Under the pieces are notes generated by a model that did not search any database, was not told where the DNA came from, and saw only the letters and a program-made list of their open reading frames with translations. A stretch of 24,620 nucleotides of DNA from contig JAILCJ010000074.1 of NCBI GenBank assembly GCA_024680445.1, positions 1 through 24,620 of the forward strand, read 5' to 3'. Position 1 is the stretch's first letter. Every line of letters begins with the position of its first letter. This DNA is from Campylobacter sp. Lineage in GTDB: Bacteria > Campylobacterota > Campylobacteria > Campylobacterales > Campylobacteraceae. Shown here piece by piece: positions 13,722 to 24,460 of this stretch. A program made the translations under genes and the position numbers.

Positions 13722-15025
13722 TTTTCACCCCTTAGCATAAGACTTATATCGCCGGCTCCAAAACCTACAACTATACCGTCATTTAGGCTATTTTTAACCC
13801 CAAATTCATCTGTAAATTCCAAGCCATTTTGCGTTCTTATAAGCTTGTCGGTAAAAACTGGTTTATAATCTTTAAATTCACTTTTCATATCCACCGGAAT
13901 CGCAGCTTCACCAGCAGCATAAACAGGCAAGATAACGAGTTCATCAACGCCTTTAAAGCACTCTTTAAAACCCTCGATATTTGCACTAAGTCTGGTGTAG
14001 CGATGAGGTTGAAAAACAGCTACAACACGAGAAATTCCAAGCAATTTTGCGTATTCAAAGACAGATTTTAAGGTAGCTTTTATCTCGGTTGGGTGATGAG
14101 CATAGTCATCTATCAAAACAAATTTGGAATTTGCCGTGAGTATATCAAAACGTTTTTTTGTGCCTTTAAAGCTAAGTAAATTTTGTCTAATTTGTTTTAA
14201 AGAAATTTCATCAAGTGCCGCCAAAATCGCTAAACTTGCGTCTATGGCTATGTGAAAGCCGAGTCCAAAAACTTCAAATTTGCCAAGTTTTTTTAAGTTA
14301 AAACTCGTGTATGGCTGATAATCCCGCACAACCATGGCAACTTCTGTGATATCCGTGCTAGGATAAAGCCTTATGGCGTCTAGTTTTAGTGTGCTTAAAA
14401 ATTCATCCTCGGCATTTATAACACGCACTTTTGCACGTTCTAAAAAGCCTCGATATGCGGCGTGAAATTTTTCAAGGTCATAATTATAATGCTCCATGTG
14501 TTCAGGTTCTGCGTTGGTTACAACGGCTAAATAAGGATTCGAGTTAAGAAAACTTGAATCGCTTTCATCGGCTTCAAAAATAACATTTTCGCTTTGTGTG
14601 TAACGCATATTTGAGCCAAATTGTTTTGAAACAGCACCTATGATAACGGAGCCTTCTATAAGGCTTGCTAGCATTGCCGAAGTTGTGCTTTTGCCGTGAG
14701 CACCGGCTACTGAATAAACCTTTTTATCGTTTAAAACAAAGGGCAAGGCCTCTTTTCTTGAATAGCAAATTATGCCCTTGGCTTTTGCCTCTTTTAGTTC
14801 GATATTGTCAGGTTTTATAGCCGCAGAATACACCACAAAGTCTTGATCTGTTATCGCCTCTTTGCAATGCGGAGTAATTACTTGTATGCCTTCTTCTCGT
14901 AACTCTTGCGTGGTTTTACTCTCTTTTATATCGCTACCACTGATGATATAGCCTTTTTCTTTTAAGAATCTTGCAAGTGCGGATATGCCTATACCGCCTA
15001 TACCTATAAAATGAACCTTTTTCAC
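13718..15025 (-). CDS. murC: UDP-N-acetylmuramate--L-alanine ligase
   Basis: A 435-residue cytoplasmic enzyme adding L-Ala to UDP-MurNAc, the first amino acid of the peptidoglycan stem. The N-terminal nucleotide-sugar domain starts with H-F-I-G-I-G-G-I-G-I-S-A-L-A. The ATP loop is A-G-A-H-G-K-S-T-T-S near residues 107-116, followed by E-A-D-E-S-D, N-A-E-P-E-H-M-E-H, the D-D-Y-A-H-H-P-T-E-I signature near 303-312 and V-F-Q-P-H-R-Y-T-R-L. Start is GTG with AGGA six bases upstream; no ATG fits better. It heads the overlapping chain to mutS2 and is preceded by an extended -10 and an inverted repeat. Length is slightly short compared with enterobacterial MurC but normal for Campylobacter. Confidence 0.96.
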   Translation of the reverse strand: MKKVHFIGIGGIGISALARFLKEKGYIISGSDIKESKTTQELREEGIQVITPHCKEAITDQDFVVYSAAIKPDNIELKEAKAKGIICYSRKEALPFVLNDKKVYSVAGAHGKSTTSAMLASLIEGSVIIGAVSKQFGSNMRYTQSENVIFEADESDSSFLNSNPYLAVVTNAEPEHMEHYNYDLEKFHAAYRGFLERAKVRVINAEDEFLSTLKLDAIRLYPSTDITEVAMVVRDYQPYTSFNLKKLGKFEVFGLGFHIAIDASLAILAALDEISLKQIRQNLLSFKGTKKRFDILTANSKFVLIDDYAHHPTEIKATLKSVFEYAKLLGISRVVAVFQPHRYTRLSANIEGFKECFKGVDELVILPVYAAGEAAIPVDMKSEFKDYKPVFTDKLIRTQNGLEFTDEFGVKNSLNDGIVVGFGAGDISLMLRGEK

Positions 15026-15055
15026 TCTTTATCCTGATAAAAATTTGAATTGTAG

Positions 15056-15074
15056 ATAATAGCAAAACTTTGCT
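15056..15074 (-). promoter_or_regulatory. murC promoter (TGCTATTAT) with adjoining inverted repeat
   Basis: The minus strand has TGC-TATTAT (15064-15056), an extended -10, 31 bases before the GTG start. Directly upstream and overlapping it is the inverted repeat AGCAAA-AC-TTTGCT (plus-strand 15061-15074), which could be an operator; no regulator is assigned. Confidence 0.5.
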
Positions 15075-15091
15075 TAACTATATAAAAAATC

Positions 15092-15103
15092 ATCAAATTT
15101 GAT
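15092..15103. repeat. 12-bp palindrome ATCAAATTTGAT, copy 5
   Basis: An exact copy in the 271-base AT-rich gap between murC and the CinA gene. A near copy (one mismatch, ATTAAATTTGAT) lies at 15239-15250. Confidence 0.7.
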
Positions 15104-15253
15104 ATGTAAATTTTATAATTTTTTTATTGAGCGACACTAAAACTTCGGCAATTTTAAAAAATCAAATTTTATTTAAATGAACTATAAATCTTACTTTATT
15201 TATATAGCTTATGGTTTTTGGATCAAAAAAATTAATTTATTAAATTTGATTTT

Positions 15254-15288
15254 TTAAAGCCTTTTAAAGCAGATTCAAAAGGCTTTAA
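15254..15288 (-). terminator. Hairpin after the CinA-like gene
   Basis: TTAAAGCCTTTT (15254-15265) and AAAAGGCTTTAA (15277-15288) form a 12-bp perfect stem with an 11-base loop, 9 bases past the stop of the minus-strand CinA-like gene. The following bases on the minus strand are A-rich, not T-rich, so intrinsic termination is uncertain; it may be a processing or end-protecting hairpin. Confidence 0.5.
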
Positions 15289-15296
15289 TGCAAATT

Positions 15297-16403
15297 TTAG
15301 GCATCTTCTTTAAAAAAGATATGCGGATAAAGTCGTAAAAGGCAAGCAAATGCGCCCATGACGCTTTGTTCTCGTATGAAATTTCTATCGCCGTCAAGTT
15401 GCAAACGAAGGATTATTTCTCTGCCGTCTTTACCCATAGCACCGACAAAAACGCATCCCACCGGCTTTTCATCGCTGCCGCCGTCTGGACCTGCTATACC
15501 GCTAATCGCCAAACAAAAGTCCGCATCGCTGGCTTGCAAAGCACCTTTTAACATTTCTTGGACGCACTCTTCGCTTACTGCACCGCTGTTTTGCAAGATT
15601 TCAGTGCTTACATTTAACCACTCGTTTTTTATGCGATTTGCGTAAGTTACAAGTGAGCCGTCAAAGGCTGATGAAATTCCGCTATATCTTGCTAATTTTG
15701 CCGAGCAAAGCCCAGCCGTGCATGATTCTGCAAAAGTGATTTTAAGTCCTGCATCGCTTAAAGTTTGAGCTATAAATTTCAAAGGGTCGTGTCCGGGTAT
15801 CATTTTTTGCGAAAAGAGATTGTTTACGCTTTGTAAAAATTGTCCCATTTGACTGATTTGTAAGTCTTTTTTCGCTCTTATGATTATCCAGTTTGGTAAA
15901 ATTTCACTCATTGTAATGCTGATTTTATACGGCTTAGCTATGGTATTTAGTAAAATTTTAACGCCTTCTTTATCTATATCAAATAGCGTAAAATACACGA
16001 TTTCATCATCATTTGGCAATAAAATTTCACCCATTTTTTTTGTAGGACTTGCGTTGATGAGATTTACATAAGCCGAACCTAGTTTTATCAAAAATGAATT
16101 TTGCTTTGAAACAAGAGATTTTTTAGGGATAATGTTTTTTTCATCATCAAGCACCAAAGTATCGCCTGTGTGAGTTGCTAAAATTTTACTCATGGTGGCG
16201 AAATTTTCGTCCGAGCAAAATACACAAACGCTGTCAAATTCCTTAGCCAAAGGCTCTATCGCAAAAAGCAATTCTCCGCTTTGGTTTTGAAATTTCACAG
16301 GTCCTAGTTCACCAAAATGTTCGCAGTAATTATCAAAAATATAGTCTAAATAGCCCTTATTTGCGAGTAAATCATCGCCTATTATTAAAATCGCGTGTTT
16401 CAT
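15297..16403 (-). CDS. cinA: CinA-family protein (nicotinamide-nucleotide amidase domain)
   Basis: 368 residues. The C-terminal domain (about 210-365) is a clear CinA/PncC module: F-A-E-S-C-T-A-G-L, S-A-F-D-G-S-L-V-T-Y-A-N-R-I-K, G-A-V-S-E-E-C-V and A-I-S-G-I-A-G-P-D-G-G. These proteins hydrolyse nicotinamide mononucleotide to NaMN in NAD salvage. The N-terminal part (about 1-200) stands where CinA has its molybdopterin-binding-like (COG1058) domain but keeps little of it: I-G-D-D-L-L-A replaces the G-D-E-L-L motif. This divergent N-terminus is typical of the Campylobacter homologues as I remember them. The gene diverges from ileS, as in C. jejuni, with TATAAT and AGGAG before its ATG. Confidence 0.87.
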   Translation of the reverse strand: MKHAILIIGDDLLANKGYLDYIFDNYCEHFGELGPVKFQNQSGELLFAIEPLAKEFDSVCVFCSDENFATMSKILATHTGDTLVLDDEKNIIPKKSLVSKQNSFLIKLGSAYVNLINASPTKKMGEILLPNDDEIVYFTLFDIDKEGVKILLNTIAKPYKISITMSEILPNWIIIRAKKDLQISQMGQFLQSVNNLFSQKMIPGHDPLKFIAQTLSDAGLKITFAESCTAGLCSAKLARYSGISSAFDGSLVTYANRIKNEWLNVSTEILQNSGAVSEECVQEMLKGALQASDADFCLAISGIAGPDGGSDEKPVGCVFVGAMGKDGREIILRLQLDGDRNFIREQSVMGAFACLLRLYPHIFFKEDA

Positions 16404-16420
16404 TTTTGCTCCTTTGATTT

Positions 16421-16426
16421 ATTATA
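16421..16426 (-). promoter_or_regulatory. Candidate -10 (TATAAT) of the CinA-like gene
   Basis: The minus strand reads TATAAT 17 bases before the ATG, with AGGAG between. On the plus strand of the same 111-base divergent gap, GGCTAAGAT near 16480 is a weaker candidate -10 for ileS. Confidence 0.5.
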
Positions 16427-16514
16427 GCTTAAATTTTTTAAAAAAGCGTATTTTTCAGTGCTATTTAACCATTTTTTGGCTAAGATTCGCAAATTTTTAT
16501 ATTCAAGGCAGACA

Positions 16515-19268
16515 ATGGACTACAAAGATACACTTTTACTCCCAACAACTGAGTTTCCTATGCGTGGAAATTTGCCACAAAATGAGCCAAAACGCATAGC
16601 TTCATGGTACGATGAACGCAAAATATATGACAAAATGAAAAAAAATCGCCAAAACGTTGGCGTAAGTTTTAGCATACACGACGGCCCTCCATACGCCAAC
16701 GGACACCTGCATATCGGACACGCTTTAAATAAAATTTTAAAAGATATCATAACAAAAACTCATTATTTTTTCGGTGAAAATATTCGCTATGTTCCGGGCT
16801 GGGATTGCCATGGATTGCCGATAGAACAGCAAGTTGAAGTCAAACTTGGTGACGCCAAAAAAACTATGTCTAAAACGCAAATTCGCGAACATTGTAGAGC
16901 TCACGCAAAAGAATTTATAAAAATTCAAAGCGATGAGTTTAAAACTCTTGGAATTATCGGTGACTTTGACAACCCATACCTAACTTTAAAATTTGAATTT
17001 GAAGCCGACATTTACAAAGCCCTCTGTGAAATCGCAAAAAAAGGACTTTTGGTAGAAAGAAGCAAACCGGTGTATTGGAGTTGGGCGGCAAAATCAGCCC
17101 TTGCAGAAGCCGAAGTCGAGTATGAAGACAAAGAGGATTACAGCATTTTTGTTGCCTTTGAACTTGACACAAACGCCCTTGCAAAACTTGATGTGAAAAA
17201 TGCAAAAGCAGTCATTTGGACGACTACGCCTTGGACCTTGCCTTCAAATCAAGCCATAAGCCTAAAACCAGATGAAAAATATGTTTTAACGGCTGAAAAT
17301 TTGATATTTGCAAAAGAACTTTTATCCTCTTTGGTCGCACAAGGCTTAACAAGCGGACAAATCATAAAAGAATTTGATTCATCTTTGCTTGAAAATTCTC
17401 ACGCCATAAATCCACTAAACGGCAGAAAATCGCAATTTTTACTAGGCGATCATGTTATGATGGACGGAGGCACAGGTCTTGTTCATACAGCTCCAGGACA
17501 CGGCGAAGATGACTATTATGTTTGCCTAAAATACGGCTTTACACAAGTGATTATGCCGGTTGATGACGGCGGTTGCTTTGATGAAAGCGTAAAGGCATTT
17601 GGGTTATTTAAACCAGAAGTTGTAGATGAATTTGTTGGTATGCATATCTTTAAAGCAAATGAAAAAATCCTAGAACTTTTGGGTGAAAATTTATTGAAAG
17701 TATCGAAATTTACGCACTCTTATCCATTTTGCTGGCGAACACACAAACCTGTGATTTATCGTGCTACAAAACAATGGTTCATAGCCATGGACGAAGCAAA
17801 ACTTGATGGCAAAACCCTTAGACAAGTCGCAAGAGCCGAATTAGAAAATGTCAAATTTTACCCTAGCATAGGCATAAAACGTATAGGTTCGATGATAGAA
17901 AATCGCCCTGACTGGTGTATCTCTCGCCAAAGAGATTGGGGCGTGCCGATAGCATTTTTTAGACGAAAAGACACAAAAGAAGTTATTTTTGAGCCAAAAA
18001 TTTTAGACCATGTAGCAGAAATTTTTGCCAAAAAAGGCGCAGACGCTTGGTGGGATCTAAGCATAGCAGAGTTATTGCCACCAGATAGCGGTTTGGATCC
18101 GCAAAATCTCGAAAAAGTCATGGATATCTTGGACGTTTGGTTTGATAGCGGTTCGACTTGGAAAGCCGTGCTAGAAAGCAAAAACTATGACGCTGGTGAT
18201 TATCCATCAAACATGTATCTTGAAGGCTCCGATCAACACAGAGGCTGGTTTCAAAGCTCACTTTTAGTTAGCACCGCCGTAAATTCTCACGCTCCATACA
18301 AAACTATCCTAACTCACGGCTTTACCGTTGATGAAAAGGGTCAAAAAATGAGTAAGAGCAAGGGAAATGTCGTCGCTCCGCAAGATGTCGCTAAACAATA
18401 CGGTGTCGAAATTTTGCGTCTTTGGGTTGGACTAAGTGATTATTCAAGCGATCTTAAAATCAGCAAATCTATCCTTGCACAAGTTAGCGAACAATACCGA
18501 AAAATCCGTAATACCATAAGATTTTTACTAGCAAATGTCAATGATTTGCAAGAACTAAATACAAATTTCAACTTACTTGATAAATGGATACTAAGCAGAG
18601 CCAAAAATGCCTTTGATGAGTGCGAAAAAGCCTTTAAAAATTACGATTTTTCAAAGGGTTTTAATATACTTTTGAATTTTATTTCAGCCGATCTAAGCGG
18701 AATTTATCTTGATATCTGCAAAGACAGACTATACTGCGAGGATAAAAACTCATCGCGTAGAACAAGTGCTCAAAGTGCGATGACTCTCATAACTCGTTCG
18801 CTTTTACCGCTTCTTGCACCAACTTTAACTTATACCATAGATGAGGTTATGGACTACGCTCCGCAAATTATTAAAAATGGTGCAAAAGACGGTTTTGACA
18901 TAGTTTATCAAGGCTTACAAAATGATTTTAAAGTAGAGGACGAACTTTTACTTGCCAGCAGAGCGAAATTTTTCGAACTAATAGACGCTCTTAAAAAAGA
19001 CAAAAAGATAAACTCAACCCTACAACTCGAACTTCAAACGACTAGCAAAGAATTATTGCAACTTGATAGTGAAGATATCGCGGATTGGTTCATGATAAGC
19101 AAGATAAGCAAATTTGATAATGATGAAAGCTTAGCAGAATTTGAAATTTCAGATGAGAAATTCAAAATCATCTTAGCCAAAGAACACAAATGTCCAAGGT
19201 GCTGGAAATTTAATGCCAAAAAAGAAGGCGAACTTTGCCAAAGATGTGCAAAAGCCCTTGGAGAATAA
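16515..19268 (+). CDS. ileS: Isoleucyl-tRNA synthetase
   Basis: 917 residues from the ATG at 16515 ([10 protein letters not shown]), chosen because AAGGCAG precedes it and IleS proteins begin this way; an in-frame ATG at 16458 adds 19 residues and falls in promoter-like sequence. It is a class I enzyme. HIGH motif in [12 protein letters not shown] (about residues 57-68), a CP1 editing domain with [19 protein letters not shown], and K-M-S-K-S near residues 612-616. The C-terminal zinc knuckle has C-P-R-C near 892-895 and C-Q-R-C near 908-911. It charges tRNA-Ile and edits valine. It starts the long + operon; the next gene begins two bases after its stop. Confidence 0.97.
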   Translation: MDYKDTLLLPTTEFPMRGNLPQNEPKRIASWYDERKIYDKMKKNRQNVGVSFSIHDGPPYANGHLHIGHALNKILKDIITKTHYFFGENIRYVPGWDCHGLPIEQQVEVKLGDAKKTMSKTQIREHCRAHAKEFIKIQSDEFKTLGIIGDFDNPYLTLKFEFEADIYKALCEIAKKGLLVERSKPVYWSWAAKSALAEAEVEYEDKEDYSIFVAFELDTNALAKLDVKNAKAVIWTTTPWTLPSNQAISLKPDEKYVLTAENLIFAKELLSSLVAQGLTSGQIIKEFDSSLLENSHAINPLNGRKSQFLLGDHVMMDGGTGLVHTAPGHGEDDYYVCLKYGFTQVIMPVDDGGCFDESVKAFGLFKPEVVDEFVGMHIFKANEKILELLGENLLKVSKFTHSYPFCWRTHKPVIYRATKQWFIAMDEAKLDGKTLRQVARAELENVKFYPSIGIKRIGSMIENRPDWCISRQRDWGVPIAFFRRKDTKEVIFEPKILDHVAEIFAKKGADAWWDLSIAELLPPDSGLDPQNLEKVMDILDVWFDSGSTWKAVLESKNYDAGDYPSNMYLEGSDQHRGWFQSSLLVSTAVNSHAPYKTILTHGFTVDEKGQKMSKSKGNVVAPQDVAKQYGVEILRLWVGLSDYSSDLKISKSILAQVSEQYRKIRNTIRFLLANVNDLQELNTNFNLLDKWILSRAKNAFDECEKAFKNYDFSKGFNILLNFISADLSGIYLDICKDRLYCEDKNSSRRTSAQSAMTLITRSLLPLLAPTLTYTIDEVMDYAPQIIKNGAKDGFDIVYQGLQNDFKVEDELLLASRAKFFELIDALKKDKKINSTLQLELQTTSKELLQLDSEDIADWFMISKISKFDNDESLAEFEISDEKFKIILAKEHKCPRCWKFNAKKEGELCQRCAKALGE

Positions 19269-19269
19269 A

Positions 19270-19386
19270 GTGTTTAGCCAACCAGTAAGCACAACTTTTA
19301 TAGCCACAACGATCGCCTTAATACTTTTAGCGACCTTTGTCGGCATTGTTTTTGTAAATAAATTTAAGACAAATAAGGACAAATAA
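19270..19386 (+). CDS. 38-residue single-pass membrane protein between ileS and gatA
   Basis: GTG start with GGAG six bases upstream inside the ileS end. The product is M-F-S-Q-P-V-S-T-T-F followed by one strongly hydrophobic helix (about residues 10-29) and the basic tail N-K-F-K-T-N-K-D-K. Its stop overlaps the gatA ATG by one base, and the gatA ribosome site AAGGA lies in its last codons. C. jejuni also has a tiny gene here (Cj1060c by memory), so position and coupling support a real gene. Function unknown. Confidence 0.75.
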   Translation: MFSQPVSTTFIATTIALILLATFVGIVFVNKFKTNKDK

Positions 19387-20744
19387 TGATAACACTAAAA
19401 GAGGCTTTAAAACTTTCGCCAGACGAGATAAAACAATTTCGACAAGAATTAGAAGCAAAAATTTTAGCCCAAAAAGAACTCGGCGCTTATGTCGAACAAC
19501 TTGCGAATTTGCCACTGGGCAAGCTTGGCGAGGGCATACCTATCGCCATAAAAGACAATATTCAAGTCAAAGGTTGGAGCGTAACTTGTGCTTCAAATAT
19601 CTTACAAGGTTATGTTTCGCCTTACAACGCCACCGTTATAGAAAAACTACTTAGTGCAAATTTATCGCCTTTTGGTAGGACAAATATGGACGAATTTGCT
19701 ATGGGTAGTACGACAGAAAGTAGCTTTTATGGCAAAACTCTAAATCCGCTAAATCACGCCCATGTACCCGGCGGTAGTAGCGGTGGTTCGGCAGCGGCTG
19801 TTGGTGGCGGACTTGCCATAGCAGCACTTGGTTCGGACACCGGCGGTAGCATACGCCAACCTGCGGCTTTTTGTGCTTGCGTTGGATTTAAACCTACCTA
19901 TGGCAGAGTTAGTCGTTACGGACTTGGAGCGTATTCGAGCAGCCTTGATCAAATCGGACCTATAACTCAAAATGTCGAAGACGCCGCCTTGCTTTATGAT
20001 ATCATCGCTGGATACGATAGTCACGATAGCACCAGCGTTGATACAGAGTATAAAAGCGTAGCCGATAAAATGGACGCAAATCGCAAACTTAACATTTGCG
20101 TTATCAAAAACTATGTCCAAAACGCCGATGAGGAAACAAAAAAAGCCTTAAATTTAGCCATAGACAAGCTAAAAAGTGCAGGTCATAACATAACTTATAC
20201 TGATTTTGAAGATTCTAAATTTGATATAGCGGCTTATTATATCATCGCAACCGCCGAAGCTAGTGCGAACCTTAGCCGATATGACGGCGTTAGATATGGC
20301 AGAAGAGCAGAGGCAAAAAATTTAAAACAACTATATATAAATTCTCGTAGCGAGGGTTTTGGTGAAGAGGTAAAAAGACGAATTTTGCTCGGGACTTTCG
20401 TGCTTAGTAGCGGATACTATGACGCTTATTATATAAAAGCTCAAAAGGCAAGAGCTCACATAAAAGCACAATACGAGAAAATTTTATCGCAAAACGACCT
20501 TATATTTATGCCAGTATCTCCGACCGTTGCCCCTAAATTTGGTGCACTTAGCGATCCGCTAAAAGCGTATTTAAGCGATATTTATACCATAAGTGTAAAT
20601 TTGGCTGGACTTCCGGCTATCTCTGTTCCAGTTGCAAAAGCAAATGAAAATTTAAGCATAAGTGCTCAGTTTATCGCCAAGGCCTTTGACGAGCAAACTC
20701 TTATAGACGGTGCTTATAGCTTAGAACAAATAGTGAAAGGATAA
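19386..20744 (+). CDS. gatA: Glutamyl/aspartyl-tRNA(Gln/Asn) amidotransferase subunit A
   Basis: 452 residues of the amidase-signature family. Catalytic Lys56 lies in I-A-I-K-D-N-I, the Gly/Ser-rich block G-G-S-S-G-G-S-A-A-A near residues 129-138 contains the cis-Ser, and G-S-D-T-G-G-S-I-R-Q-P near 149-159 the nucleophile Ser. GatA frees ammonia from glutamine for GatB, which amidates Glu-tRNA(Gln) and Asp-tRNA(Asn); Campylobacter relies on this route. gatB and gatC are not in the window. The start is coupled to the 38-residue gene and guaB follows 3 bases after the stop. Length is normal for Campylobacter. Confidence 0.96.
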   Translation: MITLKEALKLSPDEIKQFRQELEAKILAQKELGAYVEQLANLPLGKLGEGIPIAIKDNIQVKGWSVTCASNILQGYVSPYNATVIEKLLSANLSPFGRTNMDEFAMGSTTESSFYGKTLNPLNHAHVPGGSSGGSAAAVGGGLAIAALGSDTGGSIRQPAAFCACVGFKPTYGRVSRYGLGAYSSSLDQIGPITQNVEDAALLYDIIAGYDSHDSTSVDTEYKSVADKMDANRKLNICVIKNYVQNADEETKKALNLAIDKLKSAGHNITYTDFEDSKFDIAAYYIIATAEASANLSRYDGVRYGRRAEAKNLKQLYINSRSEGFGEEVKRRILLGTFVLSSGYYDAYYIKAQKARAHIKAQYEKILSQNDLIFMPVSPTVAPKFGALSDPLKAYLSDIYTISVNLAGLPAISVPVAKANENLSISAQFIAKAFDEQTLIDGAYSLEQIVKG

Positions 20745-22198
<1,454 letters not shown>

Positions 22199-22199
<1 letters not shown>

Positions 22200-23314
22200 T
22201 GCTAAATTTACAAACAAATAAAATCAAATTTACCCAACCGCTTTATCTAGAAAGCGGTCGGATTTTGAGCGAATTTGAACTAGCTTACGAAACTTACGGG
22301 CAGCTAAACGCTGAAAAAAGCAATGTCATAGTCGTTTGCCATGCTCTAACTGGCTCGCACCACGCAGCCGGTAGATACGAAAACGATAGCAAAAGTGGCT
22401 GGTGGGACGGACTTATAGGCGATGATAAAGCCATAGATACTAATGAATTTTTTGTAATTTGCATAAATATCTTAGGCTCTTGCTTTGGCTCAACAAGTCC
22501 TCTTAGCATAAATCCAAGCACCAAAAAACAATACCGCTTAAATTTCCCTGTCCTAACCATAAGCGATGTTGTAAAGGCTCAGGTTAGACTTTTGCACGAA
22601 CTTGGAATTTATCACGCTCACGCCGTTGTGGGCGGTAGTTTGGGCGGTATGCAAGCACTTTGTTATGCGATAGAATTTCCAGATTTTGCCGATAGAGTTA
22701 TCATGATGGCAAGCACTTATCAAACAAAGGCGTGGGCGATAGCTTTTAATAGCATAGCCATGCAAGCTATCAAAAACGATGCGAATTTCAAAAACGGACT
22801 TTATGATGAAAACGATATCGCAAAAAACGGACTTAGTGGGCTTGCTTATGGGCGTATGGCGGGGCATATTAGCTTTTTAAGCCCAGATAGCATGGACGCC
22901 AAATTTGGTAGAAATTACGCTCAAACAGATGGTTTATACGAACTTTTTGGCAGATTTTCTGTTGATACTTACATGGAGTATAACGGCTATGGTTTTGCCA
23001 AAAGATTCGATCCGCTAAGCTATCTTTATATAACAAAAATGATGAATATATTTGACTGCACGCGTCATTACGATAGCCTAAAAGACGCACTTTCGCCTAT
23101 TCGTGCCCAACTTAGCTTGTTTGCTTTTCGCAATGACTTGCTTTTTCGCCCAGAGTGCATGAGTGAAATTTATAAAACACTTTGTGAAATGGGGCGAACT
23201 CAAAGTTGCGAATACATCGAGATAGACAGCGATTACGGACACGATGCATTTTTGGTTGAGATAGAAAAATTTGATATGTATGTAACAAGAGCTTTAAAAA
23301 GGAAGGTAAAATGA
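22199..23314 (+). CDS. metX: Homoserine O-acetyltransferase
   Basis: 371 residues of the alpha/beta-hydrolase MetX family, which acetylates homoserine from acetyl-CoA for methionine synthesis. H-A-L-T-G-S-H-H-A (about residues 48-56) forms the oxyanion region, the nucleophile Ser is in V-G-G-S-L-G-G-M-Q-A (about 142-151), and the catalytic His is in D-Y-G-H-D-A-F-L-V-E near the end. G-R-M-A-G-H-I-S-F-L is also family-typical. The GTG start overlaps the guaB stop by one base; there is no strong ribosome site, so translation probably depends on coupling. In C. jejuni the equivalent gene is elsewhere beside other methionine genes. Here it sits between guaB and xseB. MetX rather than MetA is clear from the fold. 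Confidence 0.94.
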
Positions 23315-23499
23315 ACGAAGAAAACGAAACTTTTGAAGAAAAACTAAAAAAAGCCGAAGAAATTCTAGCTAAACTCGACAAAGACGATGTAAATTTAAAC
23401 GAAAGTCTCAAACTGCATAAACAAGGCAAGGCGGTGCTTGACGAGGCTAGAAAAATGCTAGAAAACGCAAAACTAAGCATAGAGCAAGTAAATGAGTAG
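23311..23499 (+). CDS. xseB: Exodeoxyribonuclease VII small subunit
   Basis: 62 residues, a two-helix coiled-coil protein: F-E-E-K-L-K-K-A-E-E-I-L-A-K-L, a turn D-D-V-N-L-N-E-S-L-K-L-H-K-Q-G, then A-R-K-M-L-E-N-A-K-L-S-I-E-Q-V. This matches XseB, several copies of which coat XseA to make the single-strand-specific nuclease. The ATG overlaps the metX stop (ATGA) behind GGAAGG. Its last 8 bases overlap the nitrilase-like gene. xseA is not in the window. Confidence 0.9.
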   Translation: MNEENETFEEKLKKAEEILAKLDKDDVNLNESLKLHKQGKAVLDEARKMLENAKLSIEQVNE

Positions 23500-24310
23500 C
23501 ATAGCACTTATCCAGCTTGCAACCTTGCCACTTAGCGAATCAAGACTGGATTATTACCTTAAAATTTGCAAAGACAAAGGAGCGGAGCTAATCTTGCTTG
23601 GCGAATATGTTTTAAATAGCTTTTTCAAAGAGCTCGAACTCATGCCAAAAAACATGATAACTCGTCAAAGTTCAGAAAAAAAACAAAGTCTAATCAGCCT
23701 TAGCAAAAAGTATGATTTAGATATACTTGCCCCTTTGGTCTTGCCTAAAAATGGCGGTTTGGTTAAGGGTGTGGCGAGATTTTCAAAAGGGGTTTTTCGC
23801 TTTTGCGAACAACAAATTTTGATGCCTTATTCGCATTGGAACGAGGCAAAATTCTTTGCAAACAAGAGCGAAAAGCTAAATTTTATGAGCTTTACTTATA
23901 AGGATTTGAAAATCGGCGTAATGTTTGGCTATGAAACGCATTTTGACGCTAGTTTTTTAAGCATAATGAAAAAAAATATAGATGTTTTATTGGTGCCGAC
24001 GGCTAGCACCTTTGATAGCAATGCTCGTTGGGAAGAGTTGCTGAAATTTCGGGCTTTTTGCAATGGTATAAGCGTGATTCGTGCCAACCGCATAGGCTCA
24101 TACAAGGTTAAAAATCCTAAAATCGAAGGCGAAGAAAACTGGAAATTTTACGGCGATAGCTTTGTCATAACGCCACTTGGACAAACAAGCCAAAGACTTG
24201 GCAAAGACGAAGGGGTTTTGATAGCAAATATCGACAAAAAAGAGCTGATAAAAGCCAGAAATATCTGGAATTTCAAGACCTTACAAAAAAAAGATAAGTT
24301 TATAATTTAA
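23492..24310 (+). CDS. Nitrilase-superfamily protein lacking catalytic Cys and Lys
   Basis: 272 residues of the carbon-nitrogen hydrolase fold, matching the gene next to xseB in C. jejuni (Cj1056c by memory). The Glu of the triad remains in L-I-L-L-G-E-Y. Where the family has the catalytic Lys, this protein reads C-E-Q-Q-I-L-M-P. In place of the nucleophile Cys in the I-G-V-x-x-C-Y-E pattern it reads I-G-V-M-F-G-Y-E (GGC codon, 23921-23944 region). The downstream core is preserved (V-P-T-A-S-T-F, R-A-N-R-I-G, Y-G-D-S-F-V-I-T-P). It is therefore probably a folded but non-hydrolytic relative, perhaps with a binding or regulatory role. It overlaps xseB and ends the operon before a hairpin. Confidence 0.85.
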   Translation: MSSIALIQLATLPLSESRLDYYLKICKDKGAELILLGEYVLNSFFKELELMPKNMITRQSSEKKQSLISLSKKYDLDILAPLVLPKNGGLVKGVARFSKGVFRFCEQQILMPYSHWNEAKFFANKSEKLNFMSFTYKDLKIGVMFGYETHFDASFLSIMKKNIDVLLVPTASTFDSNARWEELLKFRAFCNGISVIRANRIGSYKVKNPKIEGEENWKFYGDSFVITPLGQTSQRLGKDEGVLIANIDKKELIKARNIWNFKTLQKKDKFII

Positions 24311-24335
24311 GAGCTTTTTATAAGCCTTATCTTTG

Positions 24336-24363
24336 AAAATAGCTAAAATTTGGGCTAATTTTT
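24336..24363 (+). terminator. Candidate terminator of the ileS operon
   Basis: AAAATAGC (24336-24343) pairs with GCT(A)ATTTT (24354-24362) with one bulged A and a 10-base loop, followed by a short T run. It lies 26 bases after the last stop. In reverse complement it closely resembles the hairpin at 8913-8938, so both may belong to one repeat family. Confidence 0.45.
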
Positions 24364-24460
24364 ACGATAAAATTGGCTCAAATTTTATTTAGCTTCATAA
24401 ATTTTCACTCGCCTTTTGCCTTGCTTTACTCATTTTATTTTTGCTTGGCTTTTAAAGATT

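Noticed and set aside
15104..15238. Small RNA or gene in the murC-cinA gap
   Set aside because: No open frame with a ribosome site, no convincing promoter-terminator pair, only AT-rich sequence.
16458..16514. Longer N-terminus for IleS
   Set aside because: The ATG at 16515 gives the normal IleS start and has a ribosome site; the upstream stretch is promoter-like.
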